DNA of 55,815 bases, taken from NCBI GenBank assembly GCA_027487385.1, contig JAIYDS010000037.1, forward strand, positions 1 to 55,815, read 5' to 3'. Positions within the stretch are counted from its first letter, which is position 1. Each line of letters begins with the position of its first letter. The stretch comes from Acetobacteraceae bacterium. Lineage in GTDB: Bacteria; Pseudomonadota; Alphaproteobacteria; Acetobacterales; Acetobacteraceae. A program made the position numbers and the translations under genes. Below the pieces are notes generated by a model that was given only the letters and a program-made list of their open reading frames with translations, searched no databases and was not told the origin of the DNA. Below, one piece after another: positions 1 through 8,686 of this stretch.

Positions 1-474
1 ATCGAGTTCTTCTCCCTCACCTGCGGCCATTGCGCGGCCTTCCACAACCAGGTCTGGCCCCAGGTGAAGCTGGAGCTGGTGAACACCGGCCGCATCCGCA
101 TGGTCTGGCGCGATTTCCCGCTGGATGGCGTGGCACTCGCTGCCGCCGCCATCGCCCGCGCCCTGCCGGAGGACCGCTATGAGGCCTTCATCGGCACGCT
201 CTTCCAGACGCAGGACCGCTGGGCCTTCGCCCAGGGCCGCCAGATCGACGAGCTGGCCCGCATCGCGGCCCTGGCCGGCATGGACCGCGCGAGCTTCGAC
301 ACCGCCCTGGCCGATGAAGGCCTGCGGCGCGGCATCCTGGAACAGCGCGTCGCCGCCGAGCGCGAATTCCAGATCCGCGCCACGCCCTCCTTCGCCTTCA
401 ACGGGCGCATGCACAGCGGCAACCTGCCCTTCGCGCAATTCGCCCGGCTGGTGCAGGACGCGCCGCGTACGTGA
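1..474 (+). CDS. DsbA-family thioredoxin-fold protein, 5' truncated
   Basis: The reading frame is open from the first base, so the N-terminus lies outside the window. The visible part begins with a CGHC redox motif in the context FFSLTCGHCAAFH. It continues with a WRDFPLD segment and a helical insertion, then ATPSFAFNGRMHSG, which carries the cis-proline loop (TPS) of the DsbA/DSBA-like fold. These are the hallmarks of periplasmic thiol oxidoreductases of the DsbA/Com1 type. Such proteins normally carry an N-terminal signal peptide, which cannot be checked here. Its stop codon overlaps the GTG start of smc by four bases (GTGA), so the two genes are probably translationally coupled. Whether it is an oxidase or an isomerase cannot be told from this fragment. 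Confidence 0.88.
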   Translation: MEFFSLTCGHCAAFHNQVWPQVKLELVNTGRIRMVWRDFPLDGVALAAAAIARALPEDRYEAFIGTLFQTQDRWAFAQGRQIDELARIAALAGMDRASFDTALADEGLRRGILEQRVAAEREFQIRATPSFAFNGRMHSGNLPFAQFARLVQDAPRT

Positions 475-3400
475 TTGACGCGACGCCGGAGCTTTCCGGC
501 GATCTTCCCGCCCCCCGCCGGCTTTCCGCCACGCTGACCGGCCTGCGCGTGGCCGGCTTCAAGAGCTTCGCCGAGCCCGTGCAGGTGCCCGTCCTGCCCG
601 GGCTGACGGGCATTGTCGGCCCCAATGGCTGCGGCAAGTCCAACGTGGTCGAGGCGCTGCGCTGGGCCATGGGCGAAAGCTCGGCCCGCAGCCTGCGCGG
701 CGGCGAGATGGATGACATCATCTTCGCCGGCACCGCGACGCGCCCCGCCCGCAACCTGGCCGAGGTGGTGCTGAGCCTGGAGGATGCGGAGGGCGTCGCC
801 CCCGCGCCGATGGACCAGGCCGCCGAGCTGGAGGTGATCCGCCGGATCGAGCGCGGCTCGGGCAGCCATTACCGGATCAATGGGCGCGAGGTCCGCGCGC
901 GGGACGTGCAGACCATGTTCGCCGACCTCGCCAGCGGGCCACGCGCCTCGGGCATGGTCAGCCAGGGGCGGGTGGCGACGCTGATCGGCGCCAAGCCCGA
1001 GGAACGGCGCTCCGTGCTGGAGGAGGCGGCCGGGATCGCCGGCCTGCGCGCGCGGCGGCATGAGGCGGAGCTCAAGCTGCGCCAGGCCGAGGCGAACCTC
1101 GCCCGCAGCGAGGATCTGCTGGCGCAGCTGAACGTCCAGCAGGAGGCGCTGCGCAAGCAGGCGCGGCAGGCGGCGCGCTACCGAAACCTCTCGGGGCTGG
1201 TGCGCGATGCGGAGGGCGAGTGGTTCGCCATCCTCGTCGCCCGCGCCGAGGCGGCGATCGAGGCGGCGCGGGAGAACCGGGCCGGCCGCGCCGAAGCGCT
1301 GCGCCATGCCGAGGCGGCAGCCGAGGAGGCGCAACGCCTGGCGCAGGCCGCGCAGGCCGCGATCGAGGCCCCGCGCGCCGAGGAAGGCGTGGCCCGCACC
1401 CTGCTGGAGCGCCGCCGCGTCGAGGCCGAGAACACCGCCGCCGAGGCCGGCCGCGCCGCCCAGGCCCTGGCCGAGGCGGAATCCGCCTATGCCCAGCTGA
1501 TGGCCGATCTGGAGGATGCGGCGGGCGTGGAGCGCGACGCCCGCGCCGCCGAGACCCGCGCCCAGCGCGAGGCGGCGGGCCTCGCCTCGGCCGAGGCGCA
1601 GCTCCCCGACCGCATCGTCGCCGCCGAGGCCGAGGCGGCCGGGCTGGAGGGTGAACTCGCCGCCGCCGAGGCGGCCAATGAGGCGGCGACGGAAGCCGCC
1701 GCGGCCCTCGCAGCCCGCGCCAATCAGCTGGCGGCGGAGCTGGCTTTCAGCGACCAGCGCGCCCGTCGCCTGGCCGAGCAGCTCGCCCAGATCGCGGCGC
1801 AGCGTGCGGCGGCCGAGGCGCAATCCGTGCCGCAAGCCGCGCTGGATGCGGCGGATGCCGGTCTGGTCTCGGCCGAAGCTGCGCTGGAGGAGGCCCGCAC
1901 CGGCTTTGAGACCGCCGAACGCGCCCGCGCCGAGGCTGAGCGCCGCGCCAATGCCGCCCGCGACGCCGCCCGCGCCGCCGAGATCGAGCGCAACGCCGCC
2001 GAGCGCGCCCGCCAATCCGCCGCCCAGCGCCTGCAATCCGCCCGCGGGCGTGAGGAGGCGGCCCGCCGCGCGGCACCCCCCACCCCCGATGCCAGCCTTC
2101 TCCCCACCGCCCAGCAAGCCGCCACCGCCGCCGAGGCCGCACTCCGCCAGGCCGAAGCCGCCCTGACCGAGGCCCGCGCCGCGCGCGAGGCCGCCGCGCG
2201 TGAGACCGCCGCCGCCCGCGCCGCCGAGGCCGCCGCGCAATCCGCCGAATCCCGCCTCAAGGCCGAGCTGCAAGGGCTGCGCGCCGCCGCCGGCGATGCG
2301 ACGGGTGAGGCCGAGCCCATCGCCCGCACCCTGACCATTCCGGAAGGCCTTGAAGCCGCGCTGGGCGCCGCGCTGGGCGAGGGGCTGGAGGGAGGGCGCG
2401 GCTCCGGCGCCAATCGCTTCTGGCGCGCTTTGCCGCCGCTGGAATCGGCGCCGCCCTTGCCCGAGGGCGCCACGCCGCTCGCCGGGCTGGTCGGCGCGCC
2501 GGCGGAACTGGCGCGGGCGCTCTCGCAGATCGGGCTGGTGGAGGATGGCGCGGGGTTGCAGGCCGCGCTGCGCCCCGGCCAGGCGCTGGTGGCGCGCTCC
2601 GGGGCGCTGTGGCGCTGGGATGGCTATGTGCTGGCGCCCGGCGCTTCCAAGGCGGGTGCGGCGCGCTTGCAGAACCTGGCGCGGCTGCGCCAGGCGGAGG
2701 CGCGGCTGGCGGAGGCCACCCCCGCCGCCCGTGCCGCGGAGCAGGCCCGCACCGCTGCCAGCGCCGCGGAAGGCCGCGCTCAGATGGCGGAGGAACAGGC
2801 CCGGATGGCGCGCAACGCCGCCGAGCCCGCCTTCGCCCGCGCCCGATCCCGCGCCGCCGAACTCGCCGCCCAGATGGAAGCGGCCGAGCGCCGGCTAGCG
2901 GAATACCGCGCCCAGACGCAGCGCCTCGCCGAGGAAGCCGCCGAAGCCCAATCCGCCCTGGCCGAGGCCGAGGCGCTGCTCGCCGCCACCCCGGCGCTGA
3001 CCGGCTTCCAGGCGGAGCTGGCCGAGGCCCAGGCCGCCCAATCCGCCGAGGCCGCCGCCCGCGAGGCCCGCCGCCAGGCCGAGGCCACGTTGGCCCGCGC
3101 CCGTTCCGAACAGGCCACGCTGCGCAGCCGCCAGACCGCCGCCCAGGCGCAGCTCGCCGCGCTCATGCCGCAACAGGAGCGGCTGGCCGCCGAATCGGCC
3201 GAGGCGGATCAAGCCCTCGCCGCCGCCCGCGCGGCGCGTGAGGCGCTGCCGGATCTGGCCGGGGCGCGCGCGGCGGTGGAGCAGGCGCGCCTCGCGCTCG
3301 CCGGGATTCGCGGCAAGGCGGCCGAAATGCGCGGCCGGGCGCTCGCGCTCCGGGCCGAGAGGGAAGGGCTCGCCACCCGGCGCGAAGCCGCGCTGGCCGA

Positions 3401-4475
3401 GCGCGCCGCCTGGGCCCAGCGCCTGGCCGATGCCGCGAGCCGGCTGGCCGGGCTGGAAGCCCGCCGCGCCGATGCGTTCAACCGCCGCGAGGCCGCCGCC
3501 CGCCTGCCCGAGCGCGTGGCCGGCGCCGCCGCCGAGGCCAGCCGCCGCATGGAAGCGGCCGAGGCCGCCCACGCCACCGCCCGCGCCGCCCTCGACGCCG
3601 CCGAATCCCGGGCCCGCGCGCGCGAGGAGGTGCGCCGCACCGCCGATGCGGCGCTGGCCCAGGCGCGCGAGGCCGCGCTGCGGGCCGAGGCCGCGCAGGA
3701 TTCCGCCCTTCAGGCCGGGCAGGCGCTGGCCGGCCGCATCCTGGAGCGCCTCGGCGAATCGGCGGAATTGCCCGCGCCGCCCGAGGATGTCTCCGACGCC
3801 GCCGAGGAACGCGCCCGCCGCCGCGCCGAACGCCTGGCGCGCGAGCGCGAGGAAATGGGCCCGGTGAACCTCCGCGCCGAAACCGAGCTGGAGGAGCTGG
3901 AGGCCCGCATCGCCGGCATCCAGCGCGACCGCGAGGAGGTGGCCTCCGCCATCGCCAAGCTGCGCGGCTCCATCGGCCACCTGAACCGCGAGGCGCGGGA
4001 ACGTTTGCGGGCCATCTTCGACCAGGTGGACCGCGAATTCCGCGCGCTCTTCAGCAAGCTCTTCGGCGGCGGGCGGGCGCATTTGGCCCTGGTCGGCAGC
4101 GAGGACCCGCTGGAAGCCGGCCTCGAAATCTATGCGGAGCCGCCGGGCAAGAAGCTTTCAGCACTCTCCCTGCTTTCAGGTGGCGAACAAGCCTTGACCG
4201 CCTTGTCCTTGATTTTCGCGGTTTTTCGCTGCCACCCGGCGCCGGTCTGCGTGCTGGATGAGGTGGATGCGCCGCTGGATGACGCCAATGTGGAGCGCCT
4301 CTGTGACCTGCTGGACAGCATGGCCGAAACCGGCACGCGCTTCCTCATCGTCACCCACCACGCGCTGACCATGGCGCGCATGCATCGCCTCTTCGGCGTG
4401 ACCATGCAGGAGCGCGGCGTTTCGCGCCTGCTTTCCGTGGATCTGGGCGAGGCTGTCGCGATGGCGGAAGGGTGA
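471..4475 (+). CDS. smc: Chromosome segregation protein SMC
   Basis: This 1,334-residue protein has the full SMC layout. The N-terminal ATPase half has Walker A GPNGCGKS at residues 50-57. Two very long Ala/Glu/Arg-rich coiled coils flank a hinge-like globular region at about residues 620-760. The C-terminal half has the ABC signature LSGGEQ at 1235-1240 and the Walker B LDEVDAPLDD around 1262-1271. SMC dimers with ScpA/ScpB act as ATP-driven DNA loop organisers; scpA and scpB are not in this window. The GTG start at 471 overlaps the upstream stop by four bases. At 1,334 residues it is longer than the usual bacterial SMC of about 1,150-1,200, the excess being in the alanine-rich arms. Identification is secure. 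Confidence 0.97.
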   Translation: MIDATPELSGDLPAPRRLSATLTGLRVAGFKSFAEPVQVPVLPGLTGIVGPNGCGKSNVVEALRWAMGESSARSLRGGEMDDIIFAGTATRPARNLAEVVLSLEDAEGVAPAPMDQAAELEVIRRIERGSGSHYRINGREVRARDVQTMFADLASGPRASGMVSQGRVATLIGAKPEERRSVLEEAAGIAGLRARRHEAELKLRQAEANLARSEDLLAQLNVQQEALRKQARQAARYRNLSGLVRDAEGEWFAILVARAEAAIEAARENRAGRAEALRHAEAAAEEAQRLAQAAQAAIEAPRAEEGVARTLLERRRVEAENTAAEAGRAAQALAEAESAYAQLMADLEDAAGVERDARAAETRAQREAAGLASAEAQLPDRIVAAEAEAAGLEGELAAAEAANEAATEAAAALAARANQLAAELAFSDQRARRLAEQLAQIAAQRAAAEAQSVPQAALDAADAGLVSAEAALEEARTGFETAERARAEAERRANAARDAARAAEIERNAAERARQSAAQRLQSARGREEAARRAAPPTPDASLLPTAQQAATAAEAALRQAEAALTEARAAREAAARETAAARAAEAAAQSAESRLKAELQGLRAAAGDATGEAEPIARTLTIPEGLEAALGAALGEGLEGGRGSGANRFWRALPPLESAPPLPEGATPLAGLVGAPAELARALSQIGLVEDGAGLQAALRPGQALVARSGALWRWDGYVLAPGASKAGAARLQNLARLRQAEARLAEATPAARAAEQARTAASAAEGRAQMAEEQARMARNAAEPAFARARSRAAELAAQMEAAERRLAEYRAQTQRLAEEAAEAQSALAEAEALLAATPALTGFQAELAEAQAAQSAEAAAREARRQAEATLARARSEQATLRSRQTAAQAQLAALMPQQERLAAESAEADQALAAARAAREALPDLAGARAAVEQARLALAGIRGKAAEMRGRALALRAEREGLATRREAALAERAAWAQRLADAASRLAGLEARRADAFNRREAAARLPERVAGAAAEASRRMEAAEAAHATARAALDAAESRARAREEVRRTADAALAQAREAALRAEAAQDSALQAGQALAGRILERLGESAELPAPPEDVSDAAEERARRRAERLAREREEMGPVNLRAETELEELEARIAGIQRDREEVASAIAKLRGSIGHLNREARERLRAIFDQVDREFRALFSKLFGGGRAHLALVGSEDPLEAGLEIYAEPPGKKLSALSLLSGGEQALTALSLIFAVFRCHPAPVCVLDEVDAPLDDANVERLCDLLDSMAETGTRFLIVTHHALTMARMHRLFGVTMQERGVSRLLSVDLGEAVAMAEG

Positions 4476-4510
4476 GTTTTCCGCGCCCTGCCTCGCTTGC
4501 CCCACCTCGC

Positions 4511-4539
4511 TTGACAGTCATGCTGCGCCGCCATAGAGG
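4511..4539 (+). promoter_or_regulatory. Candidate sigma-70-type promoter for the atp F0 operon
   Basis: A perfect TTGACA box lies at 4511-4516, just after the smc stop. A weak TAGAGG at 4534-4539 follows with a 17-bp spacer. It sits about 38 bp upstream of the atpI start. The -35 is convincing and the -10 is poor, so this is a candidate only. Confidence 0.5.
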
Positions 4540-4576
4540 CAGCCTCGCCTTCCGGCGGAAACTTCAGGAAGGAGCC

Positions 4577-4876
4577 ATGGTGGACGACCGGGATTCGCTG
4601 AACAGGCGCCTGAAGGCAGCACGAGACCGCCAAGGTCTCGACAAGCCGAAGGCAGGCCAGGGCGCACTTCCCACGTCCCCCTGGGGGTTTGGTCTCCGGG
4701 CCGGTGTGGAGGTTTTCTCTGCCCTGGTGGTTGGCGTGGGGCTTGGCTTCGCGCTGGATCGGTGGCTTGGCACCTGGCCTTGGCTCTTCATGCTGTTTTT
4801 CGTTTTGGGGGCCGCCGCCGGCGTGTTGAACGTCTACCGCCTGTTCAACCCCCGTCCCGGTGCTCGCAAGGATTGA
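4577..4876 (+). CDS. atpI: ATP synthase accessory protein AtpI
   Basis: This 99-residue protein has a charged N-terminus (about residues 1-35) and two hydrophobic segments: GVEVFSALVVGVGLGFALD, then a second helix around WPWLFMLFFVLGAAAG. This is the AtpI / F0F1 assembly protein arrangement, and it precedes atpB as expected. AtpI helps assemble the c-ring and has been linked to Mg2+ uptake. The start at 4577 is chosen because it follows a strong AGGAAGGAG Shine-Dalgarno. A longer in-frame start at 4472 would overlap the end of smc and add a low-complexity extension, so it is less likely. Confidence 0.9.
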   Translation: MVDDRDSLNRRLKAARDRQGLDKPKAGQGALPTSPWGFGLRAGVEVFSALVVGVGLGFALDRWLGTWPWLFMLFFVLGAAAGVLNVYRLFNPRPGARKD

Positions 4877-4891
4877 TTTTGGAGATGCGCC

Positions 4892-5647
4892 GTGGCCGTT
4901 GAGGGGAAAGCGATTGACGCGCTCGGGCAGTTCGAGCTCGCGACTGCGCTGGGTGCCGTGGGCCGTTCGGTCGGCTTCACGCAGTCCAACCTCTACATGC
5001 TCATCTCCGCGGGGCTGATCGTTGGCCTGATGATGTGGGGCATGCGCCACCGCGCCGTCGTGCCGGGCCGCATCCAGAGCCTGGCGGAAAGCGCCTATGG
5101 CTTCATCGATGACATGGTGCTGGCGCAGATCGGCCACGAGGGCCGCCGCTTCTTCCCCTTCGTCTTCACGCTCTTCATGTTCATCCTCTTCGGGAACATG
5201 CTGGGCCTCTTCCCCTATGCCTTCACCTATACCAGCCACATCACGATGACCTTCATGATGGCGCTGATCGTCTTCATCCTGATCACCGCCGTCGCCATCG
5301 CGCTGCATGGCAAGAAGTTCCTGGGCTACTTCTTCCCCGAGGGCGCGCCCATGTGGCTCGCCCCCATCATCATCCCGGTCGAGATCGTCTCCTACCTCTC
5401 CCGCCCGATCAGCCTCTCCATCCGTCTCTTCGCCAACATGGTGGCGGGCCACGTGATGCTGAAGGTCTTCGCCACCTTCGTGGTGATGCTGGCGGGCCTG
5501 GGGACGATCGGGCCGCTCATCGCCGTCATGCCGCTCGCGATCAATGTCGCGCTGGTCGGCTTCGAAGTGCTGGTCGCGTTCCTGCAGGCTTATGTGTTCG
5601 CGATCCTCACCTGCATCTACCTCCACGACGCGGTGCACCTGCACTAA
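4892..5647 (+). CDS. atpB: ATP synthase F0 subunit a
   Basis: This 251-residue multi-pass membrane protein forms the proton half-channels against the c-ring. The diagnostic segment SLSIRLFANMVAGH carries the essential arginine at residue 178, the equivalent of E. coli Arg210. Upstream, the NMLGLFPYAFTYTSH segment is also typical of subunit a. The GTG start at 4892 follows a TTTTGGAG ribosome binding site 15 bases after the atpI stop. It is the second gene of the F0 operon. Confidence 0.97.
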   Translation: MAVEGKAIDALGQFELATALGAVGRSVGFTQSNLYMLISAGLIVGLMMWGMRHRAVVPGRIQSLAESAYGFIDDMVLAQIGHEGRRFFPFVFTLFMFILFGNMLGLFPYAFTYTSHITMTFMMALIVFILITAVAIALHGKKFLGYFFPEGAPMWLAPIIIPVEIVSYLSRPISLSIRLFANMVAGHVMLKVFATFVVMLAGLGTIGPLIAVMPLAINVALVGFEVLVAFLQAYVFAILTCIYLHDAVHLH

Positions 5648-5695
5648 GTCCGCGCCGTCCACACCCGCTTCTCAGCAAACAGAAGGATTGAGAAC

Positions 5696-5920
5696 ATGGA
5701 AGTTGCTGCCGCCAAGGCCCTCGGGGCTGGCATTGCCGTCATCGCGCTGTTCGGCGTGGGCCTGGGCATTGGGAACATCTTCTCCTCGCTGATCTCCAGC
5801 GTGGCCCGCAACCCGGCCGCCCGTGACGTGGTTTTCCCGATCGGCATTCTGGGCTTCGCCCTGACGGAAGCCGTCGCGCTCTTCGCGCTGCTGATCGCCT
5901 TCCTCATCCTGTTCGCCTGA
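5696..5920 (+). CDS. atpE: ATP synthase F0 subunit c
   Basis: This 74-residue hairpin protein has two transmembrane helices. The first is the glycine-rich [20 protein letters not shown]. The polar loop RNPAARD follows. The second helix has the proton-carrying glutamate at residue 58 ([11 protein letters not shown]). This is the monomer of the rotating c-ring. It lies between atpB and atpF' in the standard alphaproteobacterial order. Confidence 0.97.
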   Translation: MEVAAAKALGAGIAVIALFGVGLGIGNIFSSLISSVARNPAARDVVFPIGILGFALTEAVALFALLIAFLILFA

Positions 5921-5928
5921 GTGCATTT

Positions 5929-5949
5929 GGCGGGGCTTCGCGCCCCGCC
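5929..5949 (+). other. Intercistronic hairpin after atpE
   Basis: An 8-bp perfect stem (GGCGGGGC at 5929-5936 paired with GCCCCGCC at 5942-5949) has a 5-nt loop and is followed by a pyrimidine-rich stretch without a real T-tract. Stable stems just after atpE are known in other atp operons, where subunit c is needed in excess. Partial attenuation or protection of the atpE message is a reasonable inference here. Confidence 0.5.
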
Positions 5950-5978
5950 TTCCTGCCTTTCAGCATCAGGACGATCAC

Positions 5979-6476
5979 ATGCCGCAGCTCGACTTTGCCA
6001 ACCCATTGATGATGAGCAAGCTGGTCTGGCTGCTGATCATTTTTGGCTTCCTCTTTTTCGTCCTGAAGAACTACGCGCTGCCCCAGGTGGCGTCGGTTCT
6101 GGATGAGCGCGCTGCGCGCATCGCGGCCGACCTCAACGCCGCCCGGGACGCCCAGGCGGCCGGTGAGGCGGCACTCGCCGAAATCCGGGCCGCCACCGCG
6201 GCTGCCCGGGCCGAAGCCCAGGCCGCCATCGCGGCCGCCATGGTCGAGGCGCAGACCAAGTCCGCCGCCCAGGCCGCCGAAATCAATGCGCGCCTGGCCA
6301 CGCAGGTGGCGCAGGCCGAGCAACAGGTCCGCGCCGCGCGGGACCAGGCGATGGGCGCGCTGCGCGAAGTCGCCGGTGAGACCGCGACGGCCATGCTCTC
6401 CCGCCTCGCCATCGCGGCCCCCGCGAATGACGTGACGGCCGCCGTGGATCGCGCCGCCAGCCAGGGAGCCCGCTGA
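5979..6476 (+). CDS. atpF': ATP synthase F0 subunit b' (second peripheral stalk subunit)
   Basis: This 165-residue protein has one N-terminal membrane helix (LVWLLIIFGFLFFVL, about residues 12-27). A long alanine-rich amphipathic coiled coil follows. This is the b/b' stator architecture that links F0 to F1. Two b-type genes in tandem (b' then b) are typical of photosynthetic bacteria and many alphaproteobacteria, where b and b' form a heterodimer. Position in the operon, immediately before the second b gene, supports b'. Its stop overlaps the next start. Confidence 0.9.
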   Translation: MPQLDFANPLMMSKLVWLLIIFGFLFFVLKNYALPQVASVLDERAARIAADLNAARDAQAAGEAALAEIRAATAAARAEAQAAIAAAMVEAQTKSAAQAAEINARLATQVAQAEQQVRAARDQAMGALREVAGETATAMLSRLAIAAPANDVTAAVDRAASQGAR

Positions 6477-6964
6477 TGTTGCAGGATCCGAAATTCTGGG
6501 TTGCCGCCAGCTTCGTCATCTTCGTCCTGCTGGTGGGGAAGACGGCCTGGAGCCGCGCGACCTCCATGCTCGACGCGCGCGGCGACCGCATCCGTGCCGA
6601 GCTGGAAGAGGCGAGCCGCCTGCGCGCCGAGGCCGAGGCCATGTTGGCCAGCGCCACTGCCGAGCGTGAAGCCGCCATCGCCGAGGCCGCCGCCATGATC
6701 GAGCGCGCCCAGGCCGAGGCCCAGCGCCTGGCCGCCGCCACGGCCGCCGAGGCCGAAGCCGCCGCCAAGCGCCGCGAGCGCATGGCGATGGACCGCATCG
6801 CCGCCGCCGAGGCGAGCGCCGTGGCCGAGGTGCGCAACGCCGCCGCCGAGATCGCCACCGCCGCGGTGCGCGATGTCATCATCGCCCACCACGATGCCAG
6901 CGCCGATGCCGCGCTGATCGACGCCGCCGTCACCAGCCTGCCGGTCGCCTTCCGCGCCGCCTGA
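6476..6964 (+). CDS. atpF: ATP synthase F0 subunit b
   Basis: This 162-residue protein has an N-terminal membrane helix (FWVAASFVIFVLLVGKTAW) and an Ala/Glu-rich coiled-coil stalk. It contains the ERAQAEA-type heptads typical of subunit b. The ATG at 6476 uses the last base of the atpF' stop (TGATG), so the pair is translationally coupled. It is the last gene of the F0 operon. The F1 genes atpHAGDC are not here and must be encoded elsewhere, as is usual in this lineage. Confidence 0.92.
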   Translation: MLQDPKFWVAASFVIFVLLVGKTAWSRATSMLDARGDRIRAELEEASRLRAEAEAMLASATAEREAAIAEAAAMIERAQAEAQRLAAATAAEAEAAAKRRERMAMDRIAAAEASAVAEVRNAAAEIATAAVRDVIIAHHDASADAALIDAAVTSLPVAFRAA

Positions 6965-6990
6965 TTTCGGCGCCGTTCCCACTCGTCACG

Positions 6991-7025
6991 ATGCCGGCAC
7001 GGGTCTAGCCTGTGCCGGCATTTTT
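6991..7025 (+). terminator. Rho-independent terminator of the atp F0 operon
   Basis: A perfect 10-bp stem, ATGCCGGCAC at 6991-7000 paired with GTGCCGGCAT at 7012-7021, has an 11-nt loop. It is followed by a T-run (7021-7025), then CGTTTT. It lies 27 bp after atpF and just upstream of the next gene's ribosome binding site. Confidence 0.9.
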
Positions 7026-7043
7026 CGTTTTCGGGAGAGTTTC

Positions 7044-8621
7044 ATGTTGCGTCCCTTCCTCGCTGCGGCGGCCCTGGCGGTCAGCCTCGGCCTCGCGCCC
7101 GCCCAGGCCAATCTCTTCCGCTGGGCCAATGACGGCGACGTGAACTCGATGGACCCTTATTCCCGGTCCGAGACCTTCCTGCTCACCTTCAACGCGAATA
7201 TCTACGAGCCGCTGATCCGGCGGGACCGCAATTTGCGCCTGGAAGCGGCCCTCGCCGAGCGCTGGGAGCAGGCCGATCCGCTCACCTGGCGCTTCCATCT
7301 GCGGCGCAATGTCCGCTTCTCCGACGGCACGCCCTTCACGGCGGATGACGTGGTGTTTTCCATCGCGCGTGCGCGGGGCCCGGGCTCCAATATCGGCGCC
7401 TATTTCGCCGCCGTGGCCGAGGTCCGGAAGGTGGATGATTTCACCGTGGACCTCATCACCCGCGTCCCCAGCCCCATCCTGCCCGAGGAACTCACCAGCT
7501 TCGGCATCATGAGCAAGGCCTGGCTGGAGCGGAACAACGCCCAGCGCGTGGCCGACCTCACCTCGCGCGAGGAAAACTTCGCCACCCGCAACGCCATGGG
7601 CACCGGCCCCTTCCTGCTGGTGAGCCGCGAGCCCGATCGCCGCACCGTTCTCGCCCCCAACCCGCTTTGGTGGGACACGCCCACGCATAATCTGACGCGC
7701 GTGGAGTTCAACGTCATCGCCAATGACGCGACGCGCGTGGCCGCCCTGCTGAGCGGTGAGGTGGACATGGTCTATACCGTCCCGCCGCAGGATATGGACC
7801 GGATCGGCCGCACGCCCAATTTGCGCATCATCCAGGGGCCGGAGCTGCGGACCATCTATCTGGGCATGGACCAGAACCGCGCCGAATTGCTGAAGAGCGA
7901 CGTGCGCGGCCGCAACCCCTTCCAGGATGTGCGGGTGCGGCGCGCCATCTACCAGGCGATTGACGTGCAGGCCATCACCTCGCGCGTGATGCGCGGCCAG
8001 GCGCGGCCCACCGGGCAGATCTTCGGCCCGGGCGTGAATGGCTTCCTGGAGGCCAATGACACGCGCCTGCCGCTCGACCTCGAGGCCGCGCGCCGGCTGC
8101 TGGCGGAAGCCGGCTACCCCAATGGCTTCGGCGTCACGCTCGATTGCCCGAATGACCGCTATGTGAATGACGAGGCGATCTGCACCGCCGTGGTCGCCAT
8201 GCTGGCGCGCATCAATGTGCGCGTGACGCTCGCCGCCCAGACCCGCGCGCGCTTCTTCGCCGAGGTGAATGCGCCGCGCTACAACACCAGCTTCTACCTG
8301 CTGGGTTGGACGCCCAACACCTATGACGCGCACAATGCGCTGTTCAACCTGGCCGGCACGCGCGATGGCGTGCGGGGCGTCTTCAACAATGGCGGCTATT
8401 CCAACCCGGCCTTCGACGCGCTGGTGGACCAGATCGCCGTCGAGACCGTGCCCGCCCGCCGGCAGGAGCTGATCACCCAGGCCACGCGCCTGCTGCAATC
8501 CGATGTCGCCTATATCCCGCTGCACCAGCAGCAGGTGGTCTGGGCGGCGCGGAACAATGTGCAGCTGGTTCAGCAGGCGGATAATGGGTTTCCGCTGCGG
8601 TCGGTCAGGGTTGGCAATTAA
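7044..8621 (+). CDS. ABC transporter substrate-binding protein, family 5 (peptide/opine type)
   Basis: This 525-residue protein starts with a signal peptide (residues 1-22, ending LAPAQA). The SBP_bac_5 fold follows: SMDPYSRSETF near the N-terminus, the RFHLRRNVRFSDGTPFTADDVVFS signature region, and a C-terminal half with the LLAEAGYPNGF motif. Such proteins bind oligopeptides, glutathione, opines or other amides and deliver them to Dpp/Opp-like permeases. No permease or ATPase gene is adjacent, so it is either an orphan receptor or served by a transporter elsewhere. A D-carbamoyl hydrolase follows 65 bp downstream and may act on an imported amide; that link is inference from position only. 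Confidence 0.88.
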   Translation: MLRPFLAAAALAVSLGLAPAQANLFRWANDGDVNSMDPYSRSETFLLTFNANIYEPLIRRDRNLRLEAALAERWEQADPLTWRFHLRRNVRFSDGTPFTADDVVFSIARARGPGSNIGAYFAAVAEVRKVDDFTVDLITRVPSPILPEELTSFGIMSKAWLERNNAQRVADLTSREENFATRNAMGTGPFLLVSREPDRRTVLAPNPLWWDTPTHNLTRVEFNVIANDATRVAALLSGEVDMVYTVPPQDMDRIGRTPNLRIIQGPELRTIYLGMDQNRAELLKSDVRGRNPFQDVRVRRAIYQAIDVQAITSRVMRGQARPTGQIFGPGVNGFLEANDTRLPLDLEAARRLLAEAGYPNGFGVTLDCPNDRYVNDEAICTAVVAMLARINVRVTLAAQTRARFFAEVNAPRYNTSFYLLGWTPNTYDAHNALFNLAGTRDGVRGVFNNGGYSNPAFDALVDQIAVETVPARRQELITQATRLLQSDVAYIPLHQQQVVWAARNNVQLVQQADNGFPLRSVRVGN

Positions 8622-8628
8622 GAAAACT

Positions 8629-8665
8629 GGCCTCCGGCGGCTGGGGCCGAGAGGCCCCAGACCCC
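8629..8665 (+). repeat. GC-rich intergenic palindromic repeat, copy 1
   Basis: This 37-nt element begins GGCCTCCGGCGGCTGGGGCC and contains an internal 8-bp hairpin (CTGGGGCC at 8641-8648 paired with GGCCCCAG at 8653-8660, loop GAGA). It is identical over all 37 nt to the inverted copy at 20191-20227. It lies between the substrate-binding protein and the carbamoyl hydrolase gene. Confidence 0.85.
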
Positions 8666-8686
8666 AGGACTTTAGGGACATCCAAA

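Noticed and set aside
177-2273. 698-codon minus-strand frame opposite smc
   Set aside because: Glycine/leucine-rich low-complexity translation that mirrors the Ala/Glu coiled coil of smc. No start site or domain.
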